42,186 nt of DNA from Rhodanobacteraceae bacterium (GTDB lineage Bacteria > Acidobacteriota > Terriglobia > Terriglobales > Acidobacteriaceae), in contig CAJCHN010000071.1 of the NCBI GenBank assembly GCA_903970285.1, positions 1 through 42,186 of the forward strand. Reading direction: 5' to 3'. Numbering within the stretch: the stretch's first letter is position 1; each line of letters begins with the position of its first letter. The notes below the pieces were generated by a model. It did not search any database, was not told where the DNA came from, and saw nothing but the letters and a program-made list of their open reading frames with translations. A program made the position numbers and the translations under genes. Shown piece after piece: positions 8,208-16,473 of this stretch.

Positions 8208-11200
8208 CCTGCTTCAGTTTCCCGCCACCCTCTACCGGGCCGAAAATTCCGACGTTCCCGACGCGGCGGAGCGCGCACAGGCGCTCGACATCACGCGTTC
8301 GTTCATCGTCGAGGCGCCCGCCGGCTCAGGCAAGACCGGCCTGCTCATCCAGCGCCTGCTTAAGCTCCTGGGCAGCCCCAGTGTCACCGACCCCGCACAG
8401 ATCCTTGCCATCACCTTCACCCGCAAAGCCACGCACGAGATGCGCGACCGCATCCTGGCCCAGCTTGCCGCCGCTCGCCGCGGCGATCCCGTCTCCGGTG
8501 CCTTCGAAGAGGCTACGCGGCTGCTCGCCGAAGCCGCCCTCGAACGCGACCGCCAGCTTGGCTGGAATCTCCTCGACCATCCCGGCCGGCTCAACATCCG
8601 CTCGATCGACTCGCTCTGCACCCAGATCGCCGAGTCGCTGCCAATTCTCTCCGGTGCCGGCGGGCAATCCCCCGTCGAAGATGCCGGCGAACTCTACGCT
8701 GAAGCCGCTAGCATCACCCTGCTTCTGCTGGGCGGCCCGGACACCGCCCTCAACGATGCGCTCGAAGTGCTTCTGCTGCATCGCGACGGCAATCTGGCCG
8801 ACTGCGAAAAGCTGATTGCCGAGATGCTTCCCTGGCGCGACCAGTGGGCCAACCTCGTGCCGGTCACCGCGGACCAGCTCACCGGCGACGACCTCGAACA
8901 TGTCACGCTTCCGCGCATCGAAAAGGCGCTCGAACATGCGATCTGCCGCGCCCTTACAGAGCTGGACCGGCGTATGCCGCCGCCGCTGCTCGACGATCTG
9001 GCCGCGCTCGCGCGCCGCATGGCGCGCGCTGAGGGATACCAGGGTGCAGAGTCGCCCATCGCCCTCTGCTGCGAACTCACACGCGCTCCGGGTACTGCGG
9101 CGGCCGATGTGGACCACTGGCGCGCGCTCGCCCGGCTCGTCCTTGCTCCCTCGTCGCAGGAATGGCGCAAACCGCGCGGTCTCTCGACCCGCAACCTGGG
9201 CTTTGAACTGACTGCGGTCGACAAGGCCGAACTGGCCGGCGTGATCGAATCGCTCAGCAGCGTTCCCGGACTCCAGGAGGCGCTCTGCTCGCTCAGCAAG
9301 CTGCCGCCGCTGCGCTACCCTGCCGAGCAGTGGTACGTCGCCAAGCGGCTCTTCCGTGTACTCAGCCGCGCGCTGGTGGAGCTTCAACTCGTCTTCGCCG
9401 CTCGCAGACAGTGCGACTTCACCGAATTCTCGCTGCTCGCTCGCCAGGCGCTCAGGAATGCCTTCGCGCACGACGACCTGGCAGCCTCGGCCAACCTGCA
9501 CCTGCAGCACCTGCTCGTGGACGAGATGCAGGACACTTCGGCCGCGCAGTACGAGCTCATCCGCCTGCTCACCCAGCACTGGGACGGGCACACCCAGACT
9601 GTCTTCCTGGTCGGCGACCCCAAGCAGTCCATTTACCTGTTCCGGCAGGCACGCGTCGCCCGCTTCCTCGCCACACTGCGCACCGGCCGCCTCGGCGACC
9701 TGCCGCTGAACCCGCTGTACCTGACCGCCAACTTCCGCTCCCAGGCCGGCCTCGTCCACTCCTTCAACCAGACCTTCTCGGCCATCTTTCCCGCGCCGCC
9801 TGAAGCCGGCCAGTCCAGCGCCACGAACCCGGAGACCGTTCCCTTCCGCCATGCGCATGCTACTCGCCCGGCGGCCAGTGGACCGGATCTGGTCTGGCAC
9901 GCCACCTTGACTCCGTACGATCCGGCGAACAGGTCGCTCAACCACCAGATGGAGATCCGCCGCAACGCGGCCGAGATCCGGCGCATCGTCGAACAGCGCA
10001 TCGAGCAGTGGCGCAGCCGCCCAACGGTTAGCCCCGGGCATTTTCCCAGGATCGCCGTGCTGGTGCGCAATCGCACCCACCTGATCGAGATCGTCCGCGC
10101 CTTTAAGCAACCCGGCGAGACCGGCGCCATTCCCTTCCGCGCGGTCAAGATCGAACCCCTCGCTGAACGCCAGGAAGTGCTGGACCTGCTGAGCCTCACT
10201 CGCGCCCTGCTGCACCCGGCCGATCGCACCGCCTGGCTGGCGCTGCTGCGCACGCCCTGGTGCGGCCTCACTCTCCGCGATCTGCACCTGCTCGCTGGCC
10301 AGGACGACCGCCGCTTGCGGCGCCACACCGTCCTGCAGTTGATCGAACAGCGCGGCGATCTGCTCTCGGAAGACGGGCAGCAGCGCCTGCGCCCGTTCTG
10401 GACCATCCTCGCCGCGGCGCTCGCCGCACGCGGGTCCATGCCGCTCTCCCGCTGGGTCGAGCGCACCTGGCGCGCGTTCGGTGCCGAGGCCTTCGCAAGC
10501 GCGGAAGAACTGGCCAACGTCCACCGATTTCTGCAACTGCTTGACCAGCTTGAGGCGCAGCCGCAGCCAGTTACGATCCAGTCGCTCTCAAGAGGTCTCG
10601 CCGGGCTTTACGCCGCCGCTTCATCCGCCGAAGACGCGGTCGACCTGATGACCATCCACAACGCCAAGGGACTGGAGTGGGATGTGGTGCTGGTGCCGCA
10701 ACTGGAGAGCGGCAGCGGCCGCAACCGGCCGCGCCTGCTCGAGTGGCTGGAACTGGAGGCCGGAGCCGACGCGGACCTGGACCCGGAGATTGCCCACGGC
10801 ATCCTGGCGCCCGTGCCGTCGAAGGGAACCTCGTCGCAGGCGCTCAACCAGTGGCTGCGTTCGGTCGCGAGCCGGCGAGAAGCCGCCGAGCGGCAGCGCC
10901 TCTTCTATGTCGCGTGCACGCGCGCGCGCGAGGAGTTGCACATTTTCGCCGCACCGGCGCAGAAGAAGAACGGCGAGCCTGATCTCCAGAGCGACAGCCT
11001 GCTGAAGGCGGCATGGCCTGCCGCCGCGCCGTTCTTCGCAGCAGCCGCCCACGCGCCGCAACAAACGCCGGGTAGACTCGATCAGATCGCCGCCGCGGGA
11101 ATCGCGCTGGTTCCGCCGCCGGCCCGCCCGGCCCGCACCGTGCAGCGGATTCCGCTGGGTGCGATGCACGCTCCGCCGCCGCCGCCGCCGGAGCAGGGCC

Positions 11201-11802
11201 GGGCTGGCCCGTTCCGGTCTTTTGCGCGGCCGGAGGGCTCTCTTCTAGCGCGCGGGGTGGGAAATGCGCTGCACGCCCTGCTCGAACTGGTGGCGCAGCG
11301 GGTGAAGTCCGGCGACAGCTTCGCTACGCTGCTCGGCGACCTGCCCGGGTGGACGCCGCGCATCATCAAGGTGCTGCGCGCCCAGGGGCTGGCGCCGGAT
11401 GCAGCGAGCCGGCAGGCTGCAGGCGTGCTCCGCGCGCTCACCCGCACGCTCCACGATGCGGACGGGCGCTGGATCCTGAGTCCGCATCCGGAAGCGGCGT
11501 CCGAGGCAGCGCTGGCGGCGGGCGCAAGCAGCATCGGGAGCAGCATCCGGCTTGACCGGACCTTTCTGGCCGGCGCGCTGCCGCAGTCCGAAGGCAGCAG
11601 TCATCGCTGGATCGTCGATTTCAAGACCTCGACGCACGGCGCGGGCGATCTCGACGCCTTTCTCGACCGCGAGCGCGAAAGCTATGCGCCGCAGCTCGAA
11701 CACTACGCCGCGCAGCTTGCCCCGGGCGGTCTGCCGATCTGCCTGGCGCTCTACTATCCGGCGCTGGCGAAGCTGGTCTGGTGGCGATTTGGCGCAGAAT
11801 GA
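8200..11802 (+). CDS. addA: AddA-like UvrD/RecB-type helicase-nuclease
   Basis: This 1200-residue SF1A helicase is fused to a C-terminal nuclease and is the motor subunit of an AddAB-type complex. Motifs in order: Walker A APAGSGKT (K45), Walker B LLVDEMQDTS, FLVGDPKQSIYLFRQ, LTANFRSQ, MTIHNAKGLEWDVVLVP and QRLFYVACTRAREEL. The nuclease Asp-x-Lys is D1140-K1142 in WIVDFKTS, followed by QLEHYAAQL. The start is taken at 8200 because ATGCCTGA contains both this ATG and the addB stop, an 8-nt overlap giving translational coupling. A RecC-like third subunit is not present. The 3' neighbour is convergent, and no strong terminator hairpin was found in the 101-bp gap. Confidence 0.92.
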   Translation: MPDLLQFPATLYRAENSDVPDAAERAQALDITRSFIVEAPAGSGKTGLLIQRLLKLLGSPSVTDPAQILAITFTRKATHEMRDRILAQLAAARRGDPVSGAFEEATRLLAEAALERDRQLGWNLLDHPGRLNIRSIDSLCTQIAESLPILSGAGGQSPVEDAGELYAEAASITLLLLGGPDTALNDALEVLLLHRDGNLADCEKLIAEMLPWRDQWANLVPVTADQLTGDDLEHVTLPRIEKALEHAICRALTELDRRMPPPLLDDLAALARRMARAEGYQGAESPIALCCELTRAPGTAAADVDHWRALARLVLAPSSQEWRKPRGLSTRNLGFELTAVDKAELAGVIESLSSVPGLQEALCSLSKLPPLRYPAEQWYVAKRLFRVLSRALVELQLVFAARRQCDFTEFSLLARQALRNAFAHDDLAASANLHLQHLLVDEMQDTSAAQYELIRLLTQHWDGHTQTVFLVGDPKQSIYLFRQARVARFLATLRTGRLGDLPLNPLYLTANFRSQAGLVHSFNQTFSAIFPAPPEAGQSSATNPETVPFRHAHATRPAASGPDLVWHATLTPYDPANRSLNHQMEIRRNAAEIRRIVEQRIEQWRSRPTVSPGHFPRIAVLVRNRTHLIEIVRAFKQPGETGAIPFRAVKIEPLAERQEVLDLLSLTRALLHPADRTAWLALLRTPWCGLTLRDLHLLAGQDDRRLRRHTVLQLIEQRGDLLSEDGQQRLRPFWTILAAALAARGSMPLSRWVERTWRAFGAEAFASAEELANVHRFLQLLDQLEAQPQPVTIQSLSRGLAGLYAAASSAEDAVDLMTIHNAKGLEWDVVLVPQLESGSGRNRPRLLEWLELEAGADADLDPEIAHGILAPVPSKGTSSQALNQWLRSVASRREAAERQRLFYVACTRAREELHIFAAPAQKKNGEPDLQSDSLLKAAWPAAAPFFAAAAHAPQQTPGRLDQIAAAGIALVPPPARPARTVQRIPLGAMHAPPPPPPEQGRAGPFRSFARPEGSLLARGVGNALHALLELVAQRVKSGDSFATLLGDLPGWTPRIIKVLRAQGLAPDAASRQAAGVLRALTRTLHDADGRWILSPHPEAASEAALAAGASSIGSSIRLDRTFLAGALPQSEGSSHRWIVDFKTSTHGAGDLDAFLDRERESYAPQLEHYAAQLAPGGLPICLALYYPALAKLVWWRFGAE

Positions 11803-11903
11803 GGATCTCCCGCCCCCTCCTGCCGATTGTTGCTTATATTCTTCATAACAGAACACTTAGGAGTGGTACACGAAATAAAGCTGCACCAGGAGTCATGCAG
11901 GGG

Positions 11904-12620
11904 TCAGGGAAGAAAAGGAGCTGTCGTTTGCTTCGCGTTCCAACCGGCGCGATCCACACCCTTGATGAGCAGCCAGAGCATCAGGGACGCCATCGCCAGG
12001 AACATGGGTGCGATGACGTAGGGCAGGTTGTACCTGGGCGCAAGCACCAGGAGAAAGTTTTCGGCGATGAAGCTGGCCCCGCCCAGGATCAAGATCGCTC
12101 CGATCGCGCGCGGCAGGTAGCCGGAGCGAAGGATCAAGTAGCCGCGCACCGCCGCCGCGCCGCCATAGAACATGGCGAAGATGCCGAAGCCGTATCCATA
12201 GATGGTGAGGCAGAGATAGGTGAGGGCGGCCTTCGCTTCGGGCGAGATCACCCGCGCGACATCGGCATCGACAGCCGGAAGCGCGGCGGCAAAGTAGAAC
12301 AGCTCGCCGGCGGCAAAGATCGCTGTTCCCATGAGCCCGAAACACGCCGCCAGCAGCGACAGGGTACGGCTGACGGGCCGAAGCAGCGCGTACAGCAGGA
12401 CGTTGAGCGTGATGTCGCAGGCCGCTTCGACCAGGTAAGCGGCGAAGCTGGAGCGGAAGAGTTCTACCGAACCAGCCAGGCGCTGCGCCGTCGCGGCCAG
12501 GTCGCTGGCGATGAGCAGCGTATTCGGCACATAAGACTCGCCCCATCCACCGGCCACGATGGTGATGAGGTAAAGAACTCCGATGCACCGTGCGTACTGC
12601 CGTGCTGTGGCTGCGTTCAT
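11904..12620 (-). CDS. DUF4386 family integral membrane protein
   Basis: This 238-residue hydrophobic protein has about six predicted membrane helices, for example CIGVLYLITIVAGGWGE, TLSLLAACFGLMGTAIFAAG and IAPMFLAMASLMLWLLIKG. The Arg-rich start followed by YLITIVAGG fits the DUF4386 family, whose function is unknown; I assign it by overall pattern. The start is ATG 12620, preceded by GGCGAGGTG; an upstream in-frame extension to 12740 looks non-coding. It stands alone, convergent with addA and downstream of phoU on the same strand, but 243 bp separate it from phoU and it has its own operator-like site, so it is probably a separate unit. Confidence 0.75.
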   Translation of the reverse strand: MNAATARQYARCIGVLYLITIVAGGWGESYVPNTLLIASDLAATAQRLAGSVELFRSSFAAYLVEAACDITLNVLLYALLRPVSRTLSLLAACFGLMGTAIFAAGELFYFAAALPAVDADVARVISPEAKAALTYLCLTIYGYGFGIFAMFYGGAAAVRGYLILRSGYLPRAIGAILILGGASFIAENFLLVLAPRYNLPYVIAPMFLAMASLMLWLLIKGVDRAGWNAKQTTAPFLP

Positions 12621-12665
12621 CACACACCTCGCCGTGCGATGAGGTACGTTGGCTTGGGGTTTATG

Positions 12666-12689
12666 GTTCCTGAAGGAACGCAGGCGTTC
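12666..12689 (-). promoter_or_regulatory. Operator-like array of GTTC/GAAC half-sites, 10-bp spacing
   Basis: GTTC (12666-12669), GAAC (12676-12679) and GTTC (12686-12689) alternate in orientation exactly one helical turn apart. They form two overlapping inverted repeats: GTTCC-TGAA-GGAAC and GAACGC-AG-GCGTTC. The array is 46-69 nt upstream of the DUF4386 start. A CATAAA hexamer (12659-12664, minus strand) that could act as -10 lies between array and gene, so a bound regulator would cover the -35 region. Confidence 0.4.
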
Positions 12690-12812
12690 TGCGACGCCGC
12701 CTATCGGGGATGTTCCACCGCTTCGTACACGTCGATCCATGCGAGCTTCGCCGGGGCAAGCGGCAGCTAGAGGCCTTCCACCAGCAGCGCCTGACCTGGT
12801 CGCTGGTTGAGC

Positions 12813-12848
12813 TGCTGAACGGCCGCCCCTGATTGCTGAACGGCCGCC
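12813..12848. repeat. 15-bp direct repeat just beyond the phoU stop
   Basis: TGCTGAACGGCCGCC occurs at 12813-12827 and again at 12834-12848, a period of 21 bp. It lies 16-51 bp past the phoU stop codon in the transcript direction. An ACCAGC/GCTGGT pairing (12780-12785 with 12802-12807) follows and may help terminate the pst-phoU transcript. Confidence 0.75.
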
Positions 12849-12863
12849 GCCGGATCGGTCTTC

Positions 12864-13532
12864 CTACTTCTTGCTCATGCTGTGGCGGACGTCGGCGCCG
12901 CGAACCCAGAAGATGACATCCTCGGCGATGTTGGTGGCGTGGTCGCCGACGCGTTCGAGGTTGCGCGAGATGATGAGGGCGTTGAGCGATTGCGGGGTCA
13001 GTTCGGGCCGCTCCTTGATGAGTGAGCTGAGCGCGCCGAAGGCCGCGTCGTTCATCTCGTCCACCTGGTCGTCCATCTTCAGCACCGCCTCGGCCGACTC
13101 GGCGTCCGCTTCGACGAAGGCTTCGAGCGCTTTCCGCACCATCGCCGAGGCGAGCGACGCCAGCCGCGGGATATCGACCGGCAGATCGGTGTTGGCGAAG
13201 GCGCCCATCTCGCGCACCCGCACCGCGATATTGACCGCCTGGTCGCCCACGCGCTCGAGGTCGGCGTTGATGCGGATGACCGAGAGGATGAAGCGCAGAT
13301 CGATAGCCATGGGCTGCTCCATGGCGAGCAGGTCGAGCGCCATCTGGTCAATTTCGCGCTCGAGCCGGTTGATGGCCGGTTCGGAACGGAAGACCTGCTC
13401 GCAGATGCTGAGGTCGCGGGTACGGTAGGCATCGATCGACCGGGTGATCGCCTGTTCCGCCATGCCTGCCATCACCAGGAGCCGCTGTTTCAGGTCGTCC
13501 AGACTCTGTTGAAACTTGATGCGGCCCGCCAT
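12864..13532 (-). CDS. phoU: Phosphate transport system regulator PhoU
   Basis: This 222-residue all-helical cytosolic protein links the Pst importer to PhoR and switches the Pho response off when phosphate is plentiful. Two PhoU repeats are visible, each with the metal-binding motif: LERVGDQAVNIA in the first half and LERVGDHATNIAED in the second. The length is normal. The start ATG shares its A with the pstB TGA stop (TGATG), giving translational coupling; an upstream extension in this frame only overlaps pstB and is rejected. It is the last gene of the phosphate cluster, the usual place for phoU. Confidence 0.96.
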   Translation of the reverse strand: MAGRIKFQQSLDDLKQRLLVMAGMAEQAITRSIDAYRTRDLSICEQVFRSEPAINRLEREIDQMALDLLAMEQPMAIDLRFILSVIRINADLERVGDQAVNIAVRVREMGAFANTDLPVDIPRLASLASAMVRKALEAFVEADAESAEAVLKMDDQVDEMNDAAFGALSSLIKERPELTPQSLNALIISRNLERVGDHATNIAEDVIFWVRGADVRHSMSKK

Positions 13533-14290
13533 CAGCCAAATCTCCCGGTGATGTAGTCCTCGGTGCGCTTGTCGCTGGGGTTGGTGAAGATCTTGTGGGT
13601 GGAGTCGAATTCGACCATCTTGCCGTTCAGGAAGAAGCCGGTATTTTCCGCCACGCGGGCTGCCTGCTGCATGTTGTGGGTCACGATGACGATGGTATAT
13701 TGCGCCTTGAGCTGGAAGATGAGGTCCTCGATCTTGGAGGTGGAGACGGGGTCGAGCGCGGAGGCGGGCTCGTCCATCAGCAGGACCTCGGGGTCGACGG
13801 CGATCGCGCGCGCGATGCACATGCGCTGTTGTTGACCGCCGGAGAGGCTGGCGCCGGACTTCTTCTTCAGGTCGTCTTTCACCTCGTCCCACAGGGCGGC
13901 CGCCTTGAGGGAGCGTTCGCAGGTCTCGTCCAGAATGGCGCGGTTGCGGAAGCCGTTCAGCTTGAGTCCGCTCACCACGTTGTCGTAGATGGACATGGTG
14001 GGGAAGGGATTGGGCCGCTGAAAGACCATGCCGACGCGGCGCCGGATCTCGACCGGCGAGATGTCCTTGTAGATGTCGAGGTCGCCCATCTTCACCGTGC
14101 CGGTCGCGCGTGCGATGGGGTTGGTCTCGTGCATGCGGTTCAGGCAGCGGACGAAGGTACTCTTACCGCAGCCCGAAGGCCCGATCAGCGCGGTCGCGTG
14201 GTTGGCCGGGATGTGCAGGTTGATGTCCTGCAGGGTGTGCGTGGTGCCATACCACGCGTTCAAATGCTCGACCAGGATCCCGACTCCCAC
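13532..14290 (-). CDS. pstB: Phosphate ABC transporter ATPase PstB
   Basis: This 252-residue ATP-binding subunit drives phosphate import through PstC-PstA. Walker A is GPSGCGKS (K43), the ABC signature is LSGGQQQR, Walker B is [13 protein letters not shown] and the H-loop is VTHNM. The [11 protein letters not shown] stretch after Walker A is typical of PstB. The start codon is GTG at 14290, immediately after the pstA stop TAA, with a strong AAGGGAGG Shine-Dalgarno lying inside the end of pstA. The stop overlaps phoU by one base. Confidence 0.96.
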   Translation of the reverse strand: MGVGILVEHLNAWYGTTHTLQDINLHIPANHATALIGPSGCGKSTFVRCLNRMHETNPIARATGTVKMGDLDIYKDISPVEIRRRVGMVFQRPNPFPTMSIYDNVVSGLKLNGFRNRAILDETCERSLKAAALWDEVKDDLKKKSGASLSGGQQQRMCIARAIAVDPEVLLMDEPASALDPVSTSKIEDLIFQLKAQYTIVIVTHNMQQAARVAENTGFFLNGKMVEFDSTHKIFTNPSDKRTEDYITGRFG

Positions 14291-15244
14291 TTAATTTCCT
14301 CCCTTGAGTTCGCCGCGGCTCGCAAAGATGCGAACCAGCGTGACCGACACCATGATCATCACGATTAGGACGAGTGCGCCGGCCCAGGCCAGGCGGTGCC
14401 ACTCGTCGTACGGCGACATGGCGTACACAAAAATCTGCAACGGCAGTGCCGCAATGGGCTCGTTCAGCTTGAGGCTCCAGAACTGGTTGCCGAAGGCGGT
14501 GAAGAGCAGCGGCGCGGTCTCTCCCGCGACCCGGGCGAAGGCCAGCATGCAGCCGGTGATGATGCCCGGCGACGCGGTGCGCAGCGCGACCGAGAGCGTG
14601 GTGCGCCAGCGCGGCACACCCAGCCCGAGCGCGGCCTCGCGGATGGAGTGAGGCACCGTCGCCAGCATCTCCTCGGTGGTGCGGGTGATGGTGGGAATCA
14701 TCATGATGGCCAGCGCGACGCCGCCCGAGAAGGCCGAGAAGTGCTTCTGCTCGACGACGATGAGCGCGTACACCGCGATGCCCATGACGATGGACGGCAC
14801 GCCGTTCAGCACGTCGGCGGTGAAGCGCACCGCGTTGCCCAGGAACGTGCCTCGCCCGTACTCCGCCAGGTAGACGCCGGCGGCAATGCCGATGGGGATG
14901 CCCATGGCGCTGCAGATGGCCAGCACGATGCCGGAGCCTACGATCGAGTTCACCATGCCGCCGCCAGCCTCGCCTACGGGCGCGGGGATTTTGGTGAAGA
15001 ACGCCAGGTTGAGCGAGCTGGCACCCTTGTAGACCAGGTAGAAGAGGATCGCGACCAGCGGCACGATCACGAGCACGGTGGCCAGGATGGCTGCGGCCGT
15101 GACCAGGTAGTTCATGCCGTTACGCCAGGTGTTGTTCAGCCGCATGGCCCGTGCGGTGAAGTCCATGGGCGGCCGCTGCGGCGTCTGATTGGGAGAAGAC
15201 GGGGACGGCTGGTTGGGAGACGAGAGATTCGACGTGCTTGCCAT
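14291..15244 (-). CDS. pstA: Phosphate ABC transporter permease PstA
   Basis: This 317-residue inner-membrane permease has about six helices, beginning with NYLVTAAAILATVLVIVPLV. Residues 1-50 are a Ser/Pro/Asn/Gln-rich cytosolic tail, longer than in enterobacterial PstA. The permease coupling loop is seen in EEMLATVPHSIREAALGLGV (EAA motif). I choose ATG 15244 because AAGGGTGG lies 7 nt upstream, over the pstC stop; only two bases separate pstC and pstA. An in-frame ATG at 15286 would overlap pstC. Confidence 0.94.
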   Translation of the reverse strand: MASTSNLSSPNQPSPSSPNQTPQRPPMDFTARAMRLNNTWRNGMNYLVTAAAILATVLVIVPLVAILFYLVYKGASSLNLAFFTKIPAPVGEAGGGMVNSIVGSGIVLAICSAMGIPIGIAAGVYLAEYGRGTFLGNAVRFTADVLNGVPSIVMGIAVYALIVVEQKHFSAFSGGVALAIMMIPTITRTTEEMLATVPHSIREAALGLGVPRWRTTLSVALRTASPGIITGCMLAFARVAGETAPLLFTAFGNQFWSLKLNEPIAALPLQIFVYAMSPYDEWHRLAWAGALVLIVMIMVSVTLVRIFASRGELKGGN

Positions 15245-15246
15245 GC

Positions 15247-16335
15247 TCAGGCCACCCTTGCTGGAGCGCCGCGTGTCACCGCCCACACCAGCAGGCGGGC
15301 GATGCCGTTCACTACGATGGTGACCAGGAAGAGCGCGAGGCCGATCTCGATCAGCGCGCTCAGGTAGAGATCGCCCGAGGCCTCGGAGAATTCGTTGGCG
15401 ATCACGCTGGCCAGCGTGTATCCGGGAGCGAACAGGCTTTTGCTGATGGTGGGGCTGTTGCCGATGACCATGGTGACGGCCATGGTCTCGCCGAGCGCCC
15501 GGCCCAGGCCCAGGATGATGGCCCCGACGATGCCGATGCGCGCGTTGCGCAGCACCCCGGTGCGGATCATCTCCCAGCGCGTCGCGCCCAGCGCCAGCAT
15601 GCCCTCGCGCTGCGCGCTCGGCACCGCCAGCATGATGTCACGCGTGATGGAGGAGATGATGGGGAGGATCATGATGGCGAGGATGATGCTCGCGGTGAGC
15701 AGGCCCACGCCGAAGTTGTCGCCTTCAAACAGGTGCGTCCAGCCCAGGTACCTGACCAGGAACGGACCCAGCGTGTCGCGCATGATGGGCACCAGCACGA
15801 ACACAGCCCAAAGGCCGTAGACGACGCTGGGGATCGCGGCCAGCAGCTCGGTGAGGAACGAGATGGGTGCGCGCAGCGCCCGCGGGCAAAGCTCGGTCAG
15901 GAAGATGGCCACGCCCAGCGCCAGCGGCACCGCCATGGCAAGCGCGAGCAGCGAGGAGGCGAGAGTTCCGTAGATAAACGGGAACGCGCCGAACTGGCCA
16001 CTCACCGGGTCCCAGCTGGACCCGGTAAAGAAGCCGAAGCCGAACTTCGCCAGCGTCAGCTTGGACCGCACTACCAGGATCGTCGCGATGAACAGCACGA
16101 TGAGGAAGATGCTGCAGGCGCACAGCAGCATCAGCAGAGCGAACGATTGATCCGCCAGCTTGCCGCTGCCACGCTGGTTCAGGAACTGGCGGATGGCCGA
16201 GGGCTCCGGCGGCGCTGTGCCGGAAGCTGACGTGCCGGTCCCGGGATCAGACGCAGGCGCGGCGCTGACGAACTCTGTCAGCGCGCGCTGCGGCGGGATC
16301 GGGCTGGTCGGTTTAAGTGGTTCGTTTACGGTCAT
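15247..16335 (-). CDS. pstC: Phosphate ABC transporter permease PstC
   Basis: This 362-residue permease pairs with PstA. It has a roughly 80-residue Pro/Ser/Thr-rich N-terminal extension before the first helix (FALLMLLCACSIFLIVLFIA). Phosphate-permease features follow: FGFFTGSSWDPV, FPFIYGTLASSLLALAMAVP, ELLAAIPSVVYGLWAVFVLV and the EAA-type loop PSAQREGMLALGATRWEM. The start at ATG 16335 has GGAGAG about 10 nt upstream; further upstream codons run into the stem-loop region and do not look coding. It is second in the importer unit after pstS. Confidence 0.93.
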   Translation of the reverse strand: MTVNEPLKPTSPIPPQRALTEFVSAAPASDPGTGTSASGTAPPEPSAIRQFLNQRGSGKLADQSFALLMLLCACSIFLIVLFIATILVVRSKLTLAKFGFGFFTGSSWDPVSGQFGAFPFIYGTLASSLLALAMAVPLALGVAIFLTELCPRALRAPISFLTELLAAIPSVVYGLWAVFVLVPIMRDTLGPFLVRYLGWTHLFEGDNFGVGLLTASIILAIMILPIISSITRDIMLAVPSAQREGMLALGATRWEMIRTGVLRNARIGIVGAIILGLGRALGETMAVTMVIGNSPTISKSLFAPGYTLASVIANEFSEASGDLYLSALIEIGLALFLVTIVVNGIARLLVWAVTRGAPARVA

Positions 16336-16370
16336 GCAGAAGGTACTCTCCGCTTCTAAAACAGGAGGCC

Positions 16371-16395
16371 GCCGCCGGTGAAGCGGGCCGGCGGC
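16371..16395 (-). terminator. GC-rich stem-loop between pstS and pstC
   Basis: GCCGCCGG (16371-16378) pairs perfectly with CCGGCGGC (16388-16395) across a 9-nt loop. In the transcript it lies about 80 nt after the pstS stop and 35 nt before the pstC start, with no T-tract. Intergenic stem-loops here usually act as partial terminators or protect the pstS message, giving more PstS than permease. That role is inferred. Confidence 0.45.
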
Positions 16396-16451
16396 TGATG
16401 CCCGGAGCAAGCCTCCGCGGGGAAGCCGTAGGGTGCGTGGCAGAGGCTCCT

Positions 16452-16465
16452 GGCCGCTTACGGCC
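16452..16465 (-). other. Small stem-loop just after the pstS stop
   Basis: GGCCG-CTTA-CGGCC is a perfect 5-bp stem with a 4-nt loop, 8 nt past the pstS stop codon. Together with the larger hairpin at 16371-16395 it gives two successive structures in the pstS-pstC gap. Confidence 0.35.
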
Positions 16466-16473
16466 TGCGCCTT

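Noticed and set aside
8326..10536. Very long minus-strand open frame opposite addA
   Set aside because: Opposite all helicase motifs of addA, with low-information composition and no family resemblance.
10600..10800. Apparent shift in codon style within addA (more CTG, fewer CTC)
   Set aside because: Motifs continue in frame through the region and no break is seen; not strong enough without computed codon statistics.
12676..12689. LexA/SOS box upstream of the DUF4386 gene
   Set aside because: Gram-positive SOS boxes need GAAC-N4-GTTC; here the spacing is N6, so it was kept only as an unnamed operator-like site.
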